DNA from: Saccharopolyspora elongata
GTDB taxonomy: Bacteria; Actinomycetota; Actinomycetes; Mycobacteriales; Pseudonocardiaceae
Reading direction: 5' to 3'
Assembly (NCBI RefSeq): GCF_004348985.1
Contig: NZ_SMKW01000022.1
Location: 1 to 64,000 of the forward strand
DNA: 64,000 nucleotides
Part shown: in pieces, positions 34,187 through 42,250 of the stretch
Layout of the letters: the number at the start of each line of letters is the position of its first letter
How positions within the stretch are numbered: the stretch's first letter is position 1
Notes under the pieces: model-generated
What the model was told of the DNA's origin: nothing
What the model saw: the letters and a program-made list of their open reading frames with translations, nothing else
Databases searched by the model: none
Translations under genes and position numbers: made by a program

Positions 34187-34218
34187 GCGAGACCCCGTCC
34201 ACCAGGACGGGGTCTCGC
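34187..34218. terminator. Terminator hairpin, 14-bp arms
   Basis: GCGAGACCCCGTCC and GGACGGGGTCTCGC enclose ACCA. It lies between the katG remnant and the convergent amidohydrolase and can stop transcription from both sides. Confidence 0.8.
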
Positions 34219-34229
34219 CGTTTCCGGCG

Positions 34230-35504
34230 CTACCGCTGGGATTCCAGGGCGCCCGACATGAGGCGGTGGATCACCTCGGTCAGCAGGTCGGTGCCCGCGC
34301 AGATGTCGTGATCGGGGGTGAATTCGCCTTCGTTGTGGGAAATGCCGTCGGCGCTGGGGACGAAGAGCATGACCGCGGGCGTGACGTCCTTCATGTTCAC
34401 CGAATCATGACCGGCGATGGTCATCATGGTCCGGTGCCGGAGCCCCAGCTCGTCGGCCACCTCGGCGGCGAGGTCCACCCCCGCACGTGGGAAGGGTGCT
34501 ACGCCCCATCCATGCGTCTGCACCACCTCGATGTCGACCGCCGCGCGCTCCTCGATGCCGGGGATGGACTCGGCGAGCTCTTTGGCCGCGTCTTCGAGGA
34601 ATGCCTCGTCGGGGGACCGCAGGTCGACGTGCATCCGCACCTCGCGCGCCACCACCACCGGCGAGTTGGGCTCGATGTACATCTCGCTCACCGAGGTGTG
34701 CAGCGGGACGGCCGCGGACCTCTCCGCCAGTTCGCGCACGGCCACGACCAGGAGGGAAGCGCCGAACAGCGCGTCGCGCCGGTCCGTCATGATCGTCGAT
34801 CCGGTGTGCGACTGCTCGCCGCGGACGATCACCTGGTACTTGCGTGCCGCCCAGGTCGAGCCGACGAGGCCGATCGTGGTGCCCGCGTTCTCGAGTTCTC
34901 GCCCCTGTTCGATGTGGATTTCCGCGTATGCGGCCAAATCCGGCCCGGCGTAGTCGCCGATCGTCCCGATCTCGCGGAGCGCGGCCCGCACCGAGGTCCC
35001 CGCCGGGTCGGTCGTGGCGAGCGCGGTCTCGGCGGGCAGCTTCCCGGCGAAGACCGCGCTGCCCATCATGCTCGGCTTGAACCGGGAACCTTCCTCGTTG
35101 AACCAGTTGACGACGGCGACGTTGTAGCGCGGGGAAGCGCCGGAGGCCCTCCAGCGCTCGACGGCTCGGTGCGCGGCGTGGGCTGCCGCCAGAACACCGT
35201 AGGCACCGTCGTAGCGGCCCCCGAGCGGCTGGCTGTCCAGGTGCGAACCGCTGAGGACGTACGGCGCGCCCGGCGTGAAGGTGAACAGGCCGAACTGGTT
35301 GCCCACGCCGTCGTAGTGCACTTCGAAGCCGTGGCCGGTCAGCCACCGGTGCAGCCAGGCGCGCTGTTCGCCGTCGGCAGCGGTGGCGGCCTGGCGATCG
35401 ACTCCGCCGCCGGGTGTCGCTCCGAATGCGGAGAGCGTCGCGAAGTCCTTCAGCAGTGCGGTGTTCTGCTCGTCCGGGGCCGGCGAGGCGGAGGCGCTTC
35501 TCAT
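34230..35504 (-). CDS. M20 Zn amidohydrolase (N-carbamoyl amino acid / ureidopropionase type)
   Basis: A 424-residue dizinc peptidase-fold enzyme of the hydantoinase/carbamoylase family. SGSHLDSQPLGGRYDGAYG (about 84-102) supplies the first His and bridging Asp, FNEEGSRF the Glu pair, EIHIEQG the third His region, and QSHTGSTIM the lid-side motif. It should hydrolyse an N-carbamoyl amino acid, ureidoglycolate-type or allantoate-type amide. AAGGACC before the ATG at 35504 decides the start. The PucR-type regulator gene just upstream, same strand, suggests nitrogen or purine/hydantoin regulation. Confidence 0.86.
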   Translation of the reverse strand: MRSASASPAPDEQNTALLKDFATLSAFGATPGGGVDRQAATAADGEQRAWLHRWLTGHGFEVHYDGVGNQFGLFTFTPGAPYVLSGSHLDSQPLGGRYDGAYGVLAAAHAAHRAVERWRASGASPRYNVAVVNWFNEEGSRFKPSMMGSAVFAGKLPAETALATTDPAGTSVRAALREIGTIGDYAGPDLAAYAEIHIEQGRELENAGTTIGLVGSTWAARKYQVIVRGEQSHTGSTIMTDRRDALFGASLLVVAVRELAERSAAVPLHTSVSEMYIEPNSPVVVAREVRMHVDLRSPDEAFLEDAAKELAESIPGIEERAAVDIEVVQTHGWGVAPFPRAGVDLAAEVADELGLRHRTMMTIAGHDSVNMKDVTPAVMLFVPSADGISHNEGEFTPDHDICAGTDLLTEVIHRLMSGALESQR

Positions 35505-35687
35505 GATCAGGTCCTTCTGGCGGGTTCGCGGCTCCTCGGATCCTCCGGTCGGCCGGATCCCAGTCGTCGCTGTTGTCGTGATCGTCGTGCCGTCCATTCG
35601 ACCCGAACCCGGGTCCGTGGGGAATTGCTGCCCGCCGCCGGAATCGGCGATTTCCTTGGGCGTATGCACAAGTCGCGGTGCAGCCGA

Positions 35688-36869
35688 TCAACCGGGGGCG
35701 ACCGCGCCGTCCGCGCGTTCTCGGCAGGCCAGGGCGACCAGGACCGCGGCGGCGTGCTCCGGCCGGGTCACGTCGTGCCCGGTGAGCTCGGCGAACCGGT
35801 GCAGCCGGTTGAGCACGGTGTTGCGATGGCAGAAGACCTCGTTCGCGACCGCGTTGATCGAACCGGACCGGAGATATGCCCGCACGGTCTCCAGCATGCG
35901 AGCCCGCTCATGCGGCGTGCCGGCGGCCGGTGCGGGGAGCACCTCGTCCCGCAGGGCTGCCGCGACCTCGCCCAGGCGGGCGCCGACGACATGCGGCCAC
36001 CGTTCGACGAGGTGGTGCGGCCGGCCGTCCTCGCCGCTGATCGTCGCGGCCACTTCCACGCTGATCCGCAGCGCCCGGGGCACGTCGGCGAGCCCGTTCG
36101 CGATCGGCCCGACGCCGCACGGCACGGAGTCGAGCCACGGCCCCGGTGTCCCCGGCGCCCGGTTCGGCAACTCGGCGATGAGCACCTGGCGCCGGTCGAC
36201 GTCCTGCAGATGGGCCGGAACGGGCGTGGCCCGCAACCGGTCGGCCGCCTGGCGCAGCGGGCGCGGCGCGTCGACGGGGGCGGCCGCGACCAGGAAGTCG
36301 CCCTTCGTGTTCATGCCGAGCGCCTGCGCGACCTGCTCGACGACCTGCGGATCACGTCCCCCGGTGGCCAGCAGCGAATCCACCAGGCGGTTTCGTTCGT
36401 CGTCGCGTTCCCTGGCCAGCACGGCGGCCTCGTTCTCGTAGGCCAGGTGCACCCGGGCGCTGTACTCCTCGACCACGTCCCAGACGCGAACGGTGTTGTG
36501 CACGAGGAGCGGGAGTTCGGACCGGTCCACCCGGCGCAGAAAAGCCGACCACATCACCCGGAAGTCCAGTCGCACCGCGCGGAGCAGGACTTCCAGCGGG
36601 ACGCCGAGGTGCGCGCGCCTGCGCCCGATCCGTTCGCAGGTGTCGCCGAGCCGCTGCGGCACGGGCAGGCCCGCGGCGGTGCGCAGGAGCAGTTCGATGC
36701 TGGCTTCGGCGTCCTCGCGCAGCTCCTCGTTCGGCACCGCGCCGCTGGCGTAGGGCTCGATCGCGCTCAGCTCCGCGATGAAGTCGTCGACCAGCTCGTC
36801 CAGGTCGTCCAAGCACGCATGCACCAGGCCGCGCAGCGGGCCGCCCGGCGCGATATCGACGTCCGCCAT
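35688..36869 (-). CDS. PucR/CdaR-type regulator
   Basis: A 393-residue regulator with the PucR C-terminal helix-turn-helix: ETVRAYLRSGSINAVANEVF, then CHRNTVLNRLHRFAELTGHD (about 328-370). A central GGDEF-like domain and an N-terminal helical sensor region (about 1-170) precede it, with no PucR N-terminal purine domain evident. Such proteins activate purine, sugar-acid or amidohydrolase genes, and the M20 enzyme starts about 180 bases downstream in the same direction. Confidence 0.83.
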   Translation of the reverse strand: MADVDIAPGGPLRGLVHACLDDLDELVDDFIAELSAIEPYASGAVPNEELREDAEASIELLLRTAAGLPVPQRLGDTCERIGRRRAHLGVPLEVLLRAVRLDFRVMWSAFLRRVDRSELPLLVHNTVRVWDVVEEYSARVHLAYENEAAVLARERDDERNRLVDSLLATGGRDPQVVEQVAQALGMNTKGDFLVAAAPVDAPRPLRQAADRLRATPVPAHLQDVDRRQVLIAELPNRAPGTPGPWLDSVPCGVGPIANGLADVPRALRISVEVAATISGEDGRPHHLVERWPHVVGARLGEVAAALRDEVLPAPAAGTPHERARMLETVRAYLRSGSINAVANEVFCHRNTVLNRLHRFAELTGHDVTRPEHAAAVLVALACRERADGAVAPG

Positions 36870-37157
36870 GTGTATGCGCCCATTCCGTCGCGATCTTCCA
36901 GGTCGTCCGCCTCATTGTGCGGGGCGGGGGAGTGCGCATCGGCGCCTGCGTGACGATTCGGGGCGATCACCGGCCGCTGCTCGTGTGCATTTGCCCGAGC
37001 CGCTCCGGGGAAGTAGCGGCATTTCGTCATTGTGCCCGGGTGTCGGTGCGAGCACGCTGTCCGCACAGGATCACCGGGTTCCCACTTGGACATGCGAGAG
37101 CCCACGCACCGATACGGGTACATCCCGGTCGATGCGGGGCTCTCTTTGTGTCTGGCC

Positions 37158-37697
37158 CTAGGCGATGGCCGCACGCACGTGGTCGCGGAGCGGGTTCGGC
37201 AGGGCATCGACGCTGAGCCAGTCGGCTCCGGTCACTTCTTCGGTCTGCAACGCACCAACGTCGCCGCTGGTGCGGAACAGGAACCGGAAGTCGAAGTGGT
37301 GGTGGTCGGGTTCGCCCTTCGCTGGGTTGGCGGGGATCGGGTGAACGTCGACGTGGATCGGATCTTCCCCATCCACCGATACCAGCTCCAGGTCGAAGCC
37401 GGTCTCCTCGCGCAGTTCTCGCAGCGCAGCGCCGAGCAGCGACTCGTCATCGGGTTCGAGGTGACCACCAGGCAGGAGCCAGCGGCCGAGCCCCTTGTGA
37501 CGGATGTGCAGAACTAGTCCCTCGTCGTTGACGAGGACAGCGCCAGCCGTTGCGTGTCCACGGAACTCGGTGCGAGGCGTGATGTCCACGCCCGCGTCGA
37601 GTAGATCCGTGATCATCTTGAGTTCGTCAACGTACTCGGGCCGGACCGTCAGATAGGTCTTGACCGTCTGGGAGAGGTTTTCATGTGTGATCGGCAT
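37158..37697 (-). CDS. NUDIX hydrolase
   Basis: A 179-residue NUDIX protein. LLPGGHLEPDDESLLGAA followed by LRELREETGF (about 73-101) is the NUDIX box, with one residue more than the strict spacing, as is common in actinobacterial members. The N-terminal 45 residues form an extra helical region. It should cleave a nucleoside diphosphate linked to another moiety. It starts four bases after the SAH-hydrolase-like gene stops and its ribosome site (AGGTGA) lies inside that gene, so the two are cotranscribed. The pair suggests action on one nucleotide-derived compound. Confidence 0.87.
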   Translation of the reverse strand: MPITHENLSQTVKTYLTVRPEYVDELKMITDLLDAGVDITPRTEFRGHATAGAVLVNDEGLVLHIRHKGLGRWLLPGGHLEPDDESLLGAALRELREETGFDLELVSVDGEDPIHVDVHPIPANPAKGEPDHHHFDFRFLFRTSGDVGALQTEEVTGADWLSVDALPNPLRDHVRAAIA

Positions 37698-37701
37698 CTG
37701 T

Positions 37702-38820
37702 TCACCTGTTGAAGTAGTTCAGCCATGTTGCGGCGATCATGGGTCGGCAGTCGGCCACTTCGTGCATGCCGGGCTCCAGGTTGCGTTGGGAAAGCCTGGC
37801 AACGGCGGCAAGGATCTCGGCCTGAACCAGGAAGATGAACGGCCCCACGCTCGCGCCGTGGAGAAAGTTCACTGCGTTGCCCTTGTTCAGGAGATAGAAG
37901 TAGTGGCCGGTCGTCATGTATCGGGTGATGTCATCGGTGATCGGAGTCCGGTCGTACACCTCCGTGAGTCCGTCCATTTCCAGTTCGTCCTCGCTGCTCG
38001 TGACGGTGGCTACGTATGCGCCGTTCCTGAGCTGCGGGAAGTCTTCGCCGTGCAATGACAAGCGGCCGGTGGCGCAGAGCACGAGCCCCGCGTCCACGAG
38101 TGCGGACCGGCAATCTCGGGCCACCGTGAACCCCTGCGAGAGGCCCTGCGTTCGGCGTACGGGGTCGATGTCGTACACGGTGACGCGGACCCCCTTTACG
38201 TGGAGCAGCCGGGCGATGGAGCTCCCCAGCTTGCCAAAGCCGATCACCAGCGCGTTTCGCCCGTGCAGGATGTCGCCCCGGCTGCGCATGAGGGCTTCGG
38301 CGCTGAATACGACTGACTGTCCGACCAGGTAGTCTTCAGGGTCCTTGAGCGGTGACCGCGCCACCGAGACCACCGGGCACGGCAGCTTCAGATCTTGGTA
38401 TCGCTGGTGTCCGTTCTCGGTGTCCTCCACCACGCCGAGAACTTCCCCCGAGAAGCGGTCACACAACTCGGTGAGGACCGGCGCGAAGTACCCGCCGACG
38501 TCCAGTAAGACCACCGGCCTCCCAGCGGCTCGCGCTTCCAGGTAGTCGACGGCACGGTCTGCGTCACTGAAGAGATCACGCGAGAGTCGATCGCACACGT
38601 AGCCGTCCGCCTCGACCTGACGTGCCGCGACGTTGTCGATCGACTTCGGCTTGGGCAGCACAGCGCGCAGATCGGTCAGGTGGCCCACGGCCCGAACGAA
38701 CGCAGGGCGCTCGGGCAGCACGTGGGTGATCAAGAATGAGCTTGGCCGCTCGTCTGCGGGAACTTGAGCAACGATCCGGCCGAAGTAGGCATCGAGGTTC
38801 GCTCGCTCGAAAGCTTCCAT
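37702..38820 (-). CDS. S-adenosylhomocysteine-hydrolase-like protein
   Basis: A 372-residue protein with the SAHH NAD-binding domain: ALVIGFGKLGSSIARLLHVKG (about 188-208) and VYDIDPVRRTQGLSQGF. Also present are the TSSEDELEMDGL and LLNKGNAVNFLHG (about 314-326) segments, the latter like the GRLVNLxxG ending of SAHH. True SAH hydrolases exceed 430 residues and end in a conserved Lys-Tyr tail, which is absent, so substrate and activity probably differ. It is the first gene of the NUDIX operon. Confidence 0.78.
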   Translation of the reverse strand: MEAFERANLDAYFGRIVAQVPADERPSSFLITHVLPERPAFVRAVGHLTDLRAVLPKPKSIDNVAARQVEADGYVCDRLSRDLFSDADRAVDYLEARAAGRPVVLLDVGGYFAPVLTELCDRFSGEVLGVVEDTENGHQRYQDLKLPCPVVSVARSPLKDPEDYLVGQSVVFSAEALMRSRGDILHGRNALVIGFGKLGSSIARLLHVKGVRVTVYDIDPVRRTQGLSQGFTVARDCRSALVDAGLVLCATGRLSLHGEDFPQLRNGAYVATVTSSEDELEMDGLTEVYDRTPITDDITRYMTTGHYFYLLNKGNAVNFLHGASVGPFIFLVQAEILAAVARLSQRNLEPGMHEVADCRPMIAATWLNYFNR

Positions 38821-39262
38821 CTGCGAAACCTGTCCCTTTCGTGTCGGTACTACTTCTCAGCGGTCGTGCGTGGTTCGGTAGCTGGAGAGGGAAGCGCCCA
38901 GCGCTGGATGAAGCCGGTTGCGACGGCGGGTCGCTCGGCAGCCTTGTGCCGCGATTTCTCCGATCAGGTAGGCGGCTCCAGCGCTGGGCACTTCATCCCG
39001 GAAGAGAAAAATGCTGCGCCGTCGTGTCAGGGGGCGTGCACAACTGGGCAGCATCACCCGATGCTGCCTCGTGCTGATCAGCGCCAGCACGAGGGCATCG
39101 GGTTACCTCTGGCGGGGTTTTCCTGGTTCGTGCGGCGGATGGTTCGGGTTGCCGCAGGCGATACACTCCACGCTGGGACTGCCTCCCTTCTCAACTCGTC
39201 GGATTGGTGGCCCTGCTCGGTGTCCGGTGTGAGAGCTGCGAGCACCGGCAGGGAATCTGTAG
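38821..39262. other. 442-base stretch without a supported gene
   Basis: Open frames exist on both strands but none shows a ribosome site, conserved motif or actinobacterial codon pattern. It separates the NUDIX operon from the Cys-rich protein operon; promoters for the SAHH-like gene must lie in its left end. Confidence 0.5.
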
Positions 39263-39646
39263 TCAGGCGATGCGAGAAACCTCGGTAGCCTTCGCGGAAG
39301 TGGTTCCTGCCAGGTAAGGACTGGCAGGAACCACTTCTGAACGATCTACCTCTAGCGCTTCGGCCAAGATCCGCGCCCGATCGGTCTGCGGTGGGTCGTC
39401 GGGGTCGTCGAACGGCCACATGATTTCGTCGCCCTTGGAGGGCAGCGCTGGCAACCAGTTGACGATGTTCGCGCAGACCTGGCACACCGACCGGCGATCG
39501 ACGGGAGGGCCCTCTCTGATCCTGCGGTGCACAGGCCCATAGAGCCGGTGGCCGCAGGCAACAACGAACGATCCGCCGGAGTCGGTGACATCGCAGACGT
39601 GCCAACGAGCTTCGCGGGCGCTCGCGACCCAAGCGCGCTGACTCAC
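39263..39646 (-). CDS. Small Cys-rich protein of unknown function
   Basis: A 127-residue protein starting at GTG within the GTGA overlap with the 30-residue gene upstream. WHVCDVTDSGGSFVVACGHR (about 16-35) and VDRRSVCQVC (about 49-58) give four cysteines spaced like a small zinc-binding fold. The rest is acidic and without family resemblance. An extra GTG nine bases upstream is possible. The C-terminal coding region contains a 16-bp-arm perfect inverted repeat. I do not recognise a function. Confidence 0.6.
   Translation of the reverse strand: MSQRAWVASAREARWHVCDVTDSGGSFVVACGHRLYGPVHRRIREGPPVDRRSVCQVCANIVNWLPALPSKGDEIMWPFDDPDDPPQTDRARILAEALEVDRSEVVPASPYLAGTTSAKATEVSRIA
39298..39336. repeat. 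16-bp-arm perfect inverted repeat inside a gene end
   Basis: AAGTGGTTCCTGCCAG and CTGGCAGGAACCACTT enclose GTAAGGA. It falls within the last 25 codons of the Cys-rich protein gene. It looks like a terminator whose stem is translated, or evidence that the true gene end was extended. Confidence 0.7.
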
Positions 39647-39735
39647 GGTCGCCACCCCGTGTCGTCGCCAGCTCGCCAGGCGAGCCAGCTCAGCGCCAAC
39701 ACGATGATCGCCAAGACAACGGTGAACGGAACCAT
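39643..39735 (-). CDS. 30-residue single-pass membrane peptide
   Basis: The frame ATG...TGA encodes MVPFTVVLAIIVLALSWLAW followed by a short polar tail (RAGDDTGWRP): one membrane helix with a charged C-terminus. A perfect AGGAGG stands nine bases before the ATG. The stop overlaps the GTG start of the Cys-rich protein in GTGA, so translation is coupled. The strong ribosome site and coupling make it a real small gene. Confidence 0.65.
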   Translation of the reverse strand: MVPFTVVLAIIVLALSWLAWRAGDDTGWRP

Positions 39736-39871
39736 CAAGACGTGCCTCCTGGTTTTGACCCGGCCGAATCGTGTCTGCATTCCTCAATGAGGCAGCTAAG
39801 AAGATCGCGAAATGACACTGCCTGATCGACGGTCCATGTCGTGACTTGTGCGGGGGCCGGGGAGAGGATCT

Positions 39872-40258
39872 TTATTCCTCTTCCTCCTTCTGTTTTTTCG
39901 AGGAGCATTCGCCTGCGCTGTCTGGCAACATTGCATTCAGCACTGCGCCAGTGTTCAGAATCCAATCTGGGTACCTCGATCCCACTGATTCCCAATGGGC
40001 AAATAGATTCGCAATGAATTGACGCACGCATTCCCCGCAGAAATCGTGTCTGCTTGCGTCCAGTTGCGCGGGCGGTTCTGGTGGCAGTTGCATCTGCTCC
40101 CCGCATAGTCCGCCCAGGAGCCCGCCCTGGGAGCTCTCGGCCAGGCATCGCGTTGTGCCATGGATGACCACCGAGCCGACTGGGAGTACCCAGCGCACGA
40201 GTTCCTCGTTCGTACCAGCTGTCAGCTCGCCGAAAGTGGCGCGCTTGGTCATCGACAC
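39872..40258 (-). CDS. Small Cys-containing protein, unknown function
   Basis: A 128-residue protein (GTG at 40258, alternative ATG at 40252). Cys pairs occur in GTTRCLAES/GLCGEQM (about residues 38-56) and HDFCGECVRQF (about 71-81), a pattern suggestive of a zinc knuckle. It ends in a charged KKQKEEEE tail. The base composition is visibly less GC-rich than the flanking catabolic operons. Divergent from the XRE-TPR regulator; probably in the same regulated group as the membrane peptide and the Cys-rich protein downstream. No family recognised. Confidence 0.6.
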   Translation of the reverse strand: MSMTKRATFGELTAGTNEELVRWVLPVGSVVIHGTTRCLAESSQGGLLGGLCGEQMQLPPEPPAQLDASRHDFCGECVRQFIANLFAHWESVGSRYPDWILNTGAVLNAMLPDSAGECSSKKQKEEEE

Positions 40259-40280
40259 GATGACATCACTCCCCGTTGAT

Positions 40281-40306
40281 CGAGCACCTGATTACGAGCG
40301 TGCTCG
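40281..40306. promoter_or_regulatory. Inverted repeat in the XRE divergent promoter
   Basis: CGAGCAC (40281-40287) and GTGCTCG (40300-40306) are perfect arms around 12 bases in the gap between the Cys-rich gene and the XRE regulator. A TACACT -10-like box is at 40396-40401, facing the regulator. Confidence 0.4.
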
Positions 40307-40430
40307 CTGGGAGGGGGTCGCAAGAGGGAGAATTACAGGGAGCGCAAGGGGAGACTTCGGGGAGAGTTGCACCCCCCGCTGCGCGATCAGTCCATTACAC
40401 TGAGCGACACCCTGGTCCCAAGGAGTCGAC

Positions 40431-41687
40431 TTGTCTGAGCCGAACGACGCGCTGCGCGCCGCTCGCGAAAGCGTCGAATCGCCGTCGTCACCAGGGCAGC
40501 CCTTAACCCGCGAGGAGCTGGCTGAGGCGGTGAATGCGCAGGTCTTCCGCTCGACCGGGAAGGTCACGGCTATCGATGCCAACCACATTGGGAAGTGGGA
40601 GCGAGGCGTAATCAGGTGGCCGGCTGCGCACTATCGCGCAGCAATCCGAGCGGTCCTTGACGTTGCAACCGACGCCGACCTTGGGTTTAGAAGAGGCGGC
40701 AGCGGGTGTACCACTGAGGACGTGGACCGCAAAACATTCTTACGAAGCACCCTCGGTCTCGGAGCGGGTGCTGCGCTGGCACGCGCCACACCAGCCGTCG
40801 CCGCACTGGCAGGCGGGCAAGACGATCTCGTGTCAGCAGTCGCAGGCCCGACCCAGGATTACCGGCGCATGGAATCCAGCGTCTCGTCTCAGTACCTCGC
40901 TCCAGCCGCAGAAGGGCACCTGCGACTGGCCAAGCAGGTAGTGCATGAGAAAGTTCGCAGCAGCAAGGGCTTTTCAACGTTGAGCGAGATCGCGGGCCTC
41001 GCAGCGTGGCTTGCGGCAGATCGAGGTGACTCCGCGACGGCTCGCGCTCGCTACAAGGAGAGCATCCGCTACGCGGAATCGTCTCGAAATTCGCTGCTGG
41101 TCTCCTACATGACGGCCAGCTTGGGGCACTACGCCGTTGAGATGGGTGATCCCCGCCAAGGATTGCATCTGCTCGATCGCGCTGCGCAGTACCAGGACGG
41201 TCACACTCCTGCTGCTGCACGCGCCTGGCTGGCTTCCCTGCGTGCCGTCGCGTTCGGCGCGATGGGAGATCGAGCGCAAACGTTGGACGCGCTCCGAACA
41301 GCTCAGCGCAACACCGATCGCCAGACCAGCGACGCTCAATGGCCGTGGGTGTTCGCGTTTACTTCCGCCAAGGCGGCTCGATACCAGTCAACCGCGCTTG
41401 CCGCGCTGGGCGACTACTCGGGCTCCCGTGCTGCCTATACAGCCGCGATCCCCACGATCACCGCGCCAAAGCCACTGGCGCTTGCAAAGGTCGAGTTCGC
41501 GGATCTCATGGTGTCCATGCGCCAGGAGGATGAAGCGTGTCGTCTCGCAGTGGAGGCGCTTCAGGTCGGTAAGCAGTACGGCTCGGAAAAGATCGTCGAG
41601 CGCGTGCGTGATCTGCGTTCCCGGATGGGCACGATGTGCCGCGACGCCAAGTTGCTTGATCGTATGTTGATCGACCTCTACGACTGA
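40431..41687 (+). CDS. XRE-family regulator with TPR domain
   Basis: A 418-residue protein starting at TTG, decided by AAGGAG twelve bases upstream. The N-terminal HTH region (LTREELAEAVNAQVFRSTGK to WERGVIRWP, about 25-65) is followed by FLRSTLGLGAGAALARA, a hydrophobic twin-arginine-like linker found in many actinobacterial members. About 270 residues of TPR-like helices follow (for example LAADRGDSATARARYKESIR near 195-214). Such proteins are thought to bind a peptide or nucleotide ligand with the TPR part. It lies 10 bases before the SLOG gene, in one operon. Confidence 0.8.
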   Translation: MSEPNDALRAARESVESPSSPGQPLTREELAEAVNAQVFRSTGKVTAIDANHIGKWERGVIRWPAAHYRAAIRAVLDVATDADLGFRRGGSGCTTEDVDRKTFLRSTLGLGAGAALARATPAVAALAGGQDDLVSAVAGPTQDYRRMESSVSSQYLAPAAEGHLRLAKQVVHEKVRSSKGFSTLSEIAGLAAWLAADRGDSATARARYKESIRYAESSRNSLLVSYMTASLGHYAVEMGDPRQGLHLLDRAAQYQDGHTPAAARAWLASLRAVAFGAMGDRAQTLDALRTAQRNTDRQTSDAQWPWVFAFTSAKAARYQSTALAALGDYSGSRAAYTAAIPTITAPKPLALAKVEFADLMVSMRQEDEACRLAVEALQVGKQYGSEKIVERVRDLRSRMGTMCRDAKLLDRMLIDLYD

Positions 41688-41697
41688 AGGAGCGACT

Positions 41698-42174
41698 GTG
41701 ACGCGACTTGCTGTGACGGGACACCGAGGGCTGCCACAGCAGACCACAGAACTGGTGCAGCATGCGCTCCGTGTCGAGTTGGGGAAGTATGGCGACTCCC
41801 TGATCGGGCTGAGCTGCATCGCGGACGGCGCGGATACGCTCTTCGCACGAGCGGTCCTCGATCAAGGCGGGTCGCTGATCGTCATCGTTCCGGCAGCCAA
41901 CTACCGCGAGAAACTTCCGGAAGAGCACCACGCCGACTACGACGAACTGTTCAGCCGGGCCTCGGAGATCATCCGGCTCGACTTCCCCGATTCGACCTCC
42001 GAGTCCCACATGACGGCCAGCGTCAAGATGATCGAGCTGGCAGATCGCCTCGTTGCGGTGTGGGATGGCAAGCCTGCTCGGGGCTACGGGGGCACGGCTG
42101 ATGTTGTGGATGCCGCTCGTGAGCGTGATCTCCCGGTCACCGTCATCTGGCCGGATGGAGCCGAGCGCGACTAG
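41698..42174 (+). CDS. SLOG-fold nucleotide-binding protein
   Basis: A 158-residue Rossmann-like protein. LAVTGHRGLPQQTTELVQ at the start (TGHRGL, about 7-12), SCIADGADTLFARAVLDQGG (about 40-59) and VWDGKPARGYGGTADVV (about 120-136) match the LOG/DprA-like (SLOG, DUF1273-type) group that binds nucleotides or nucleotide-derived signals. GTG start, ten bases after the regulator stop. In SLOG-containing conflict systems the protein senses or makes a nucleotide messenger. Here the neighbours are a TPR regulator, a NUDIX and an SAHH-like enzyme, so a nucleotide-linked role is reasonable but unproven. Confidence 0.75.
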   Translation: MTRLAVTGHRGLPQQTTELVQHALRVELGKYGDSLIGLSCIADGADTLFARAVLDQGGSLIVIVPAANYREKLPEEHHADYDELFSRASEIIRLDFPDSTSESHMTASVKMIELADRLVAVWDGKPARGYGGTADVVDAARERDLPVTVIWPDGAERD

Positions 42175-42250
42175 CCTCGCTGCATGTTGGTGGCCAGTTG
42201 CAATTCCCCGCAGGCGAGCACCGAATGAGTCTGGGTTCCGGTCCGCGCTG

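Noticed and set aside
37702-38820. True S-adenosylhomocysteine hydrolase
   Set aside because: About 60 residues shorter than the enzyme family and without its conserved C-terminal tail; kept as SAHH-like only.
38764-39288. 174-codon plus-strand frame right of the SAHH-like gene
   Set aside because: No start signal, no family pattern, and it overlaps the start of the SAHH-like gene.
37158-42174. Genomic island bounded by att sites or a tRNA
   Set aside because: No integrase, tRNA or direct-repeat ends were found; only base composition hints at transfer.
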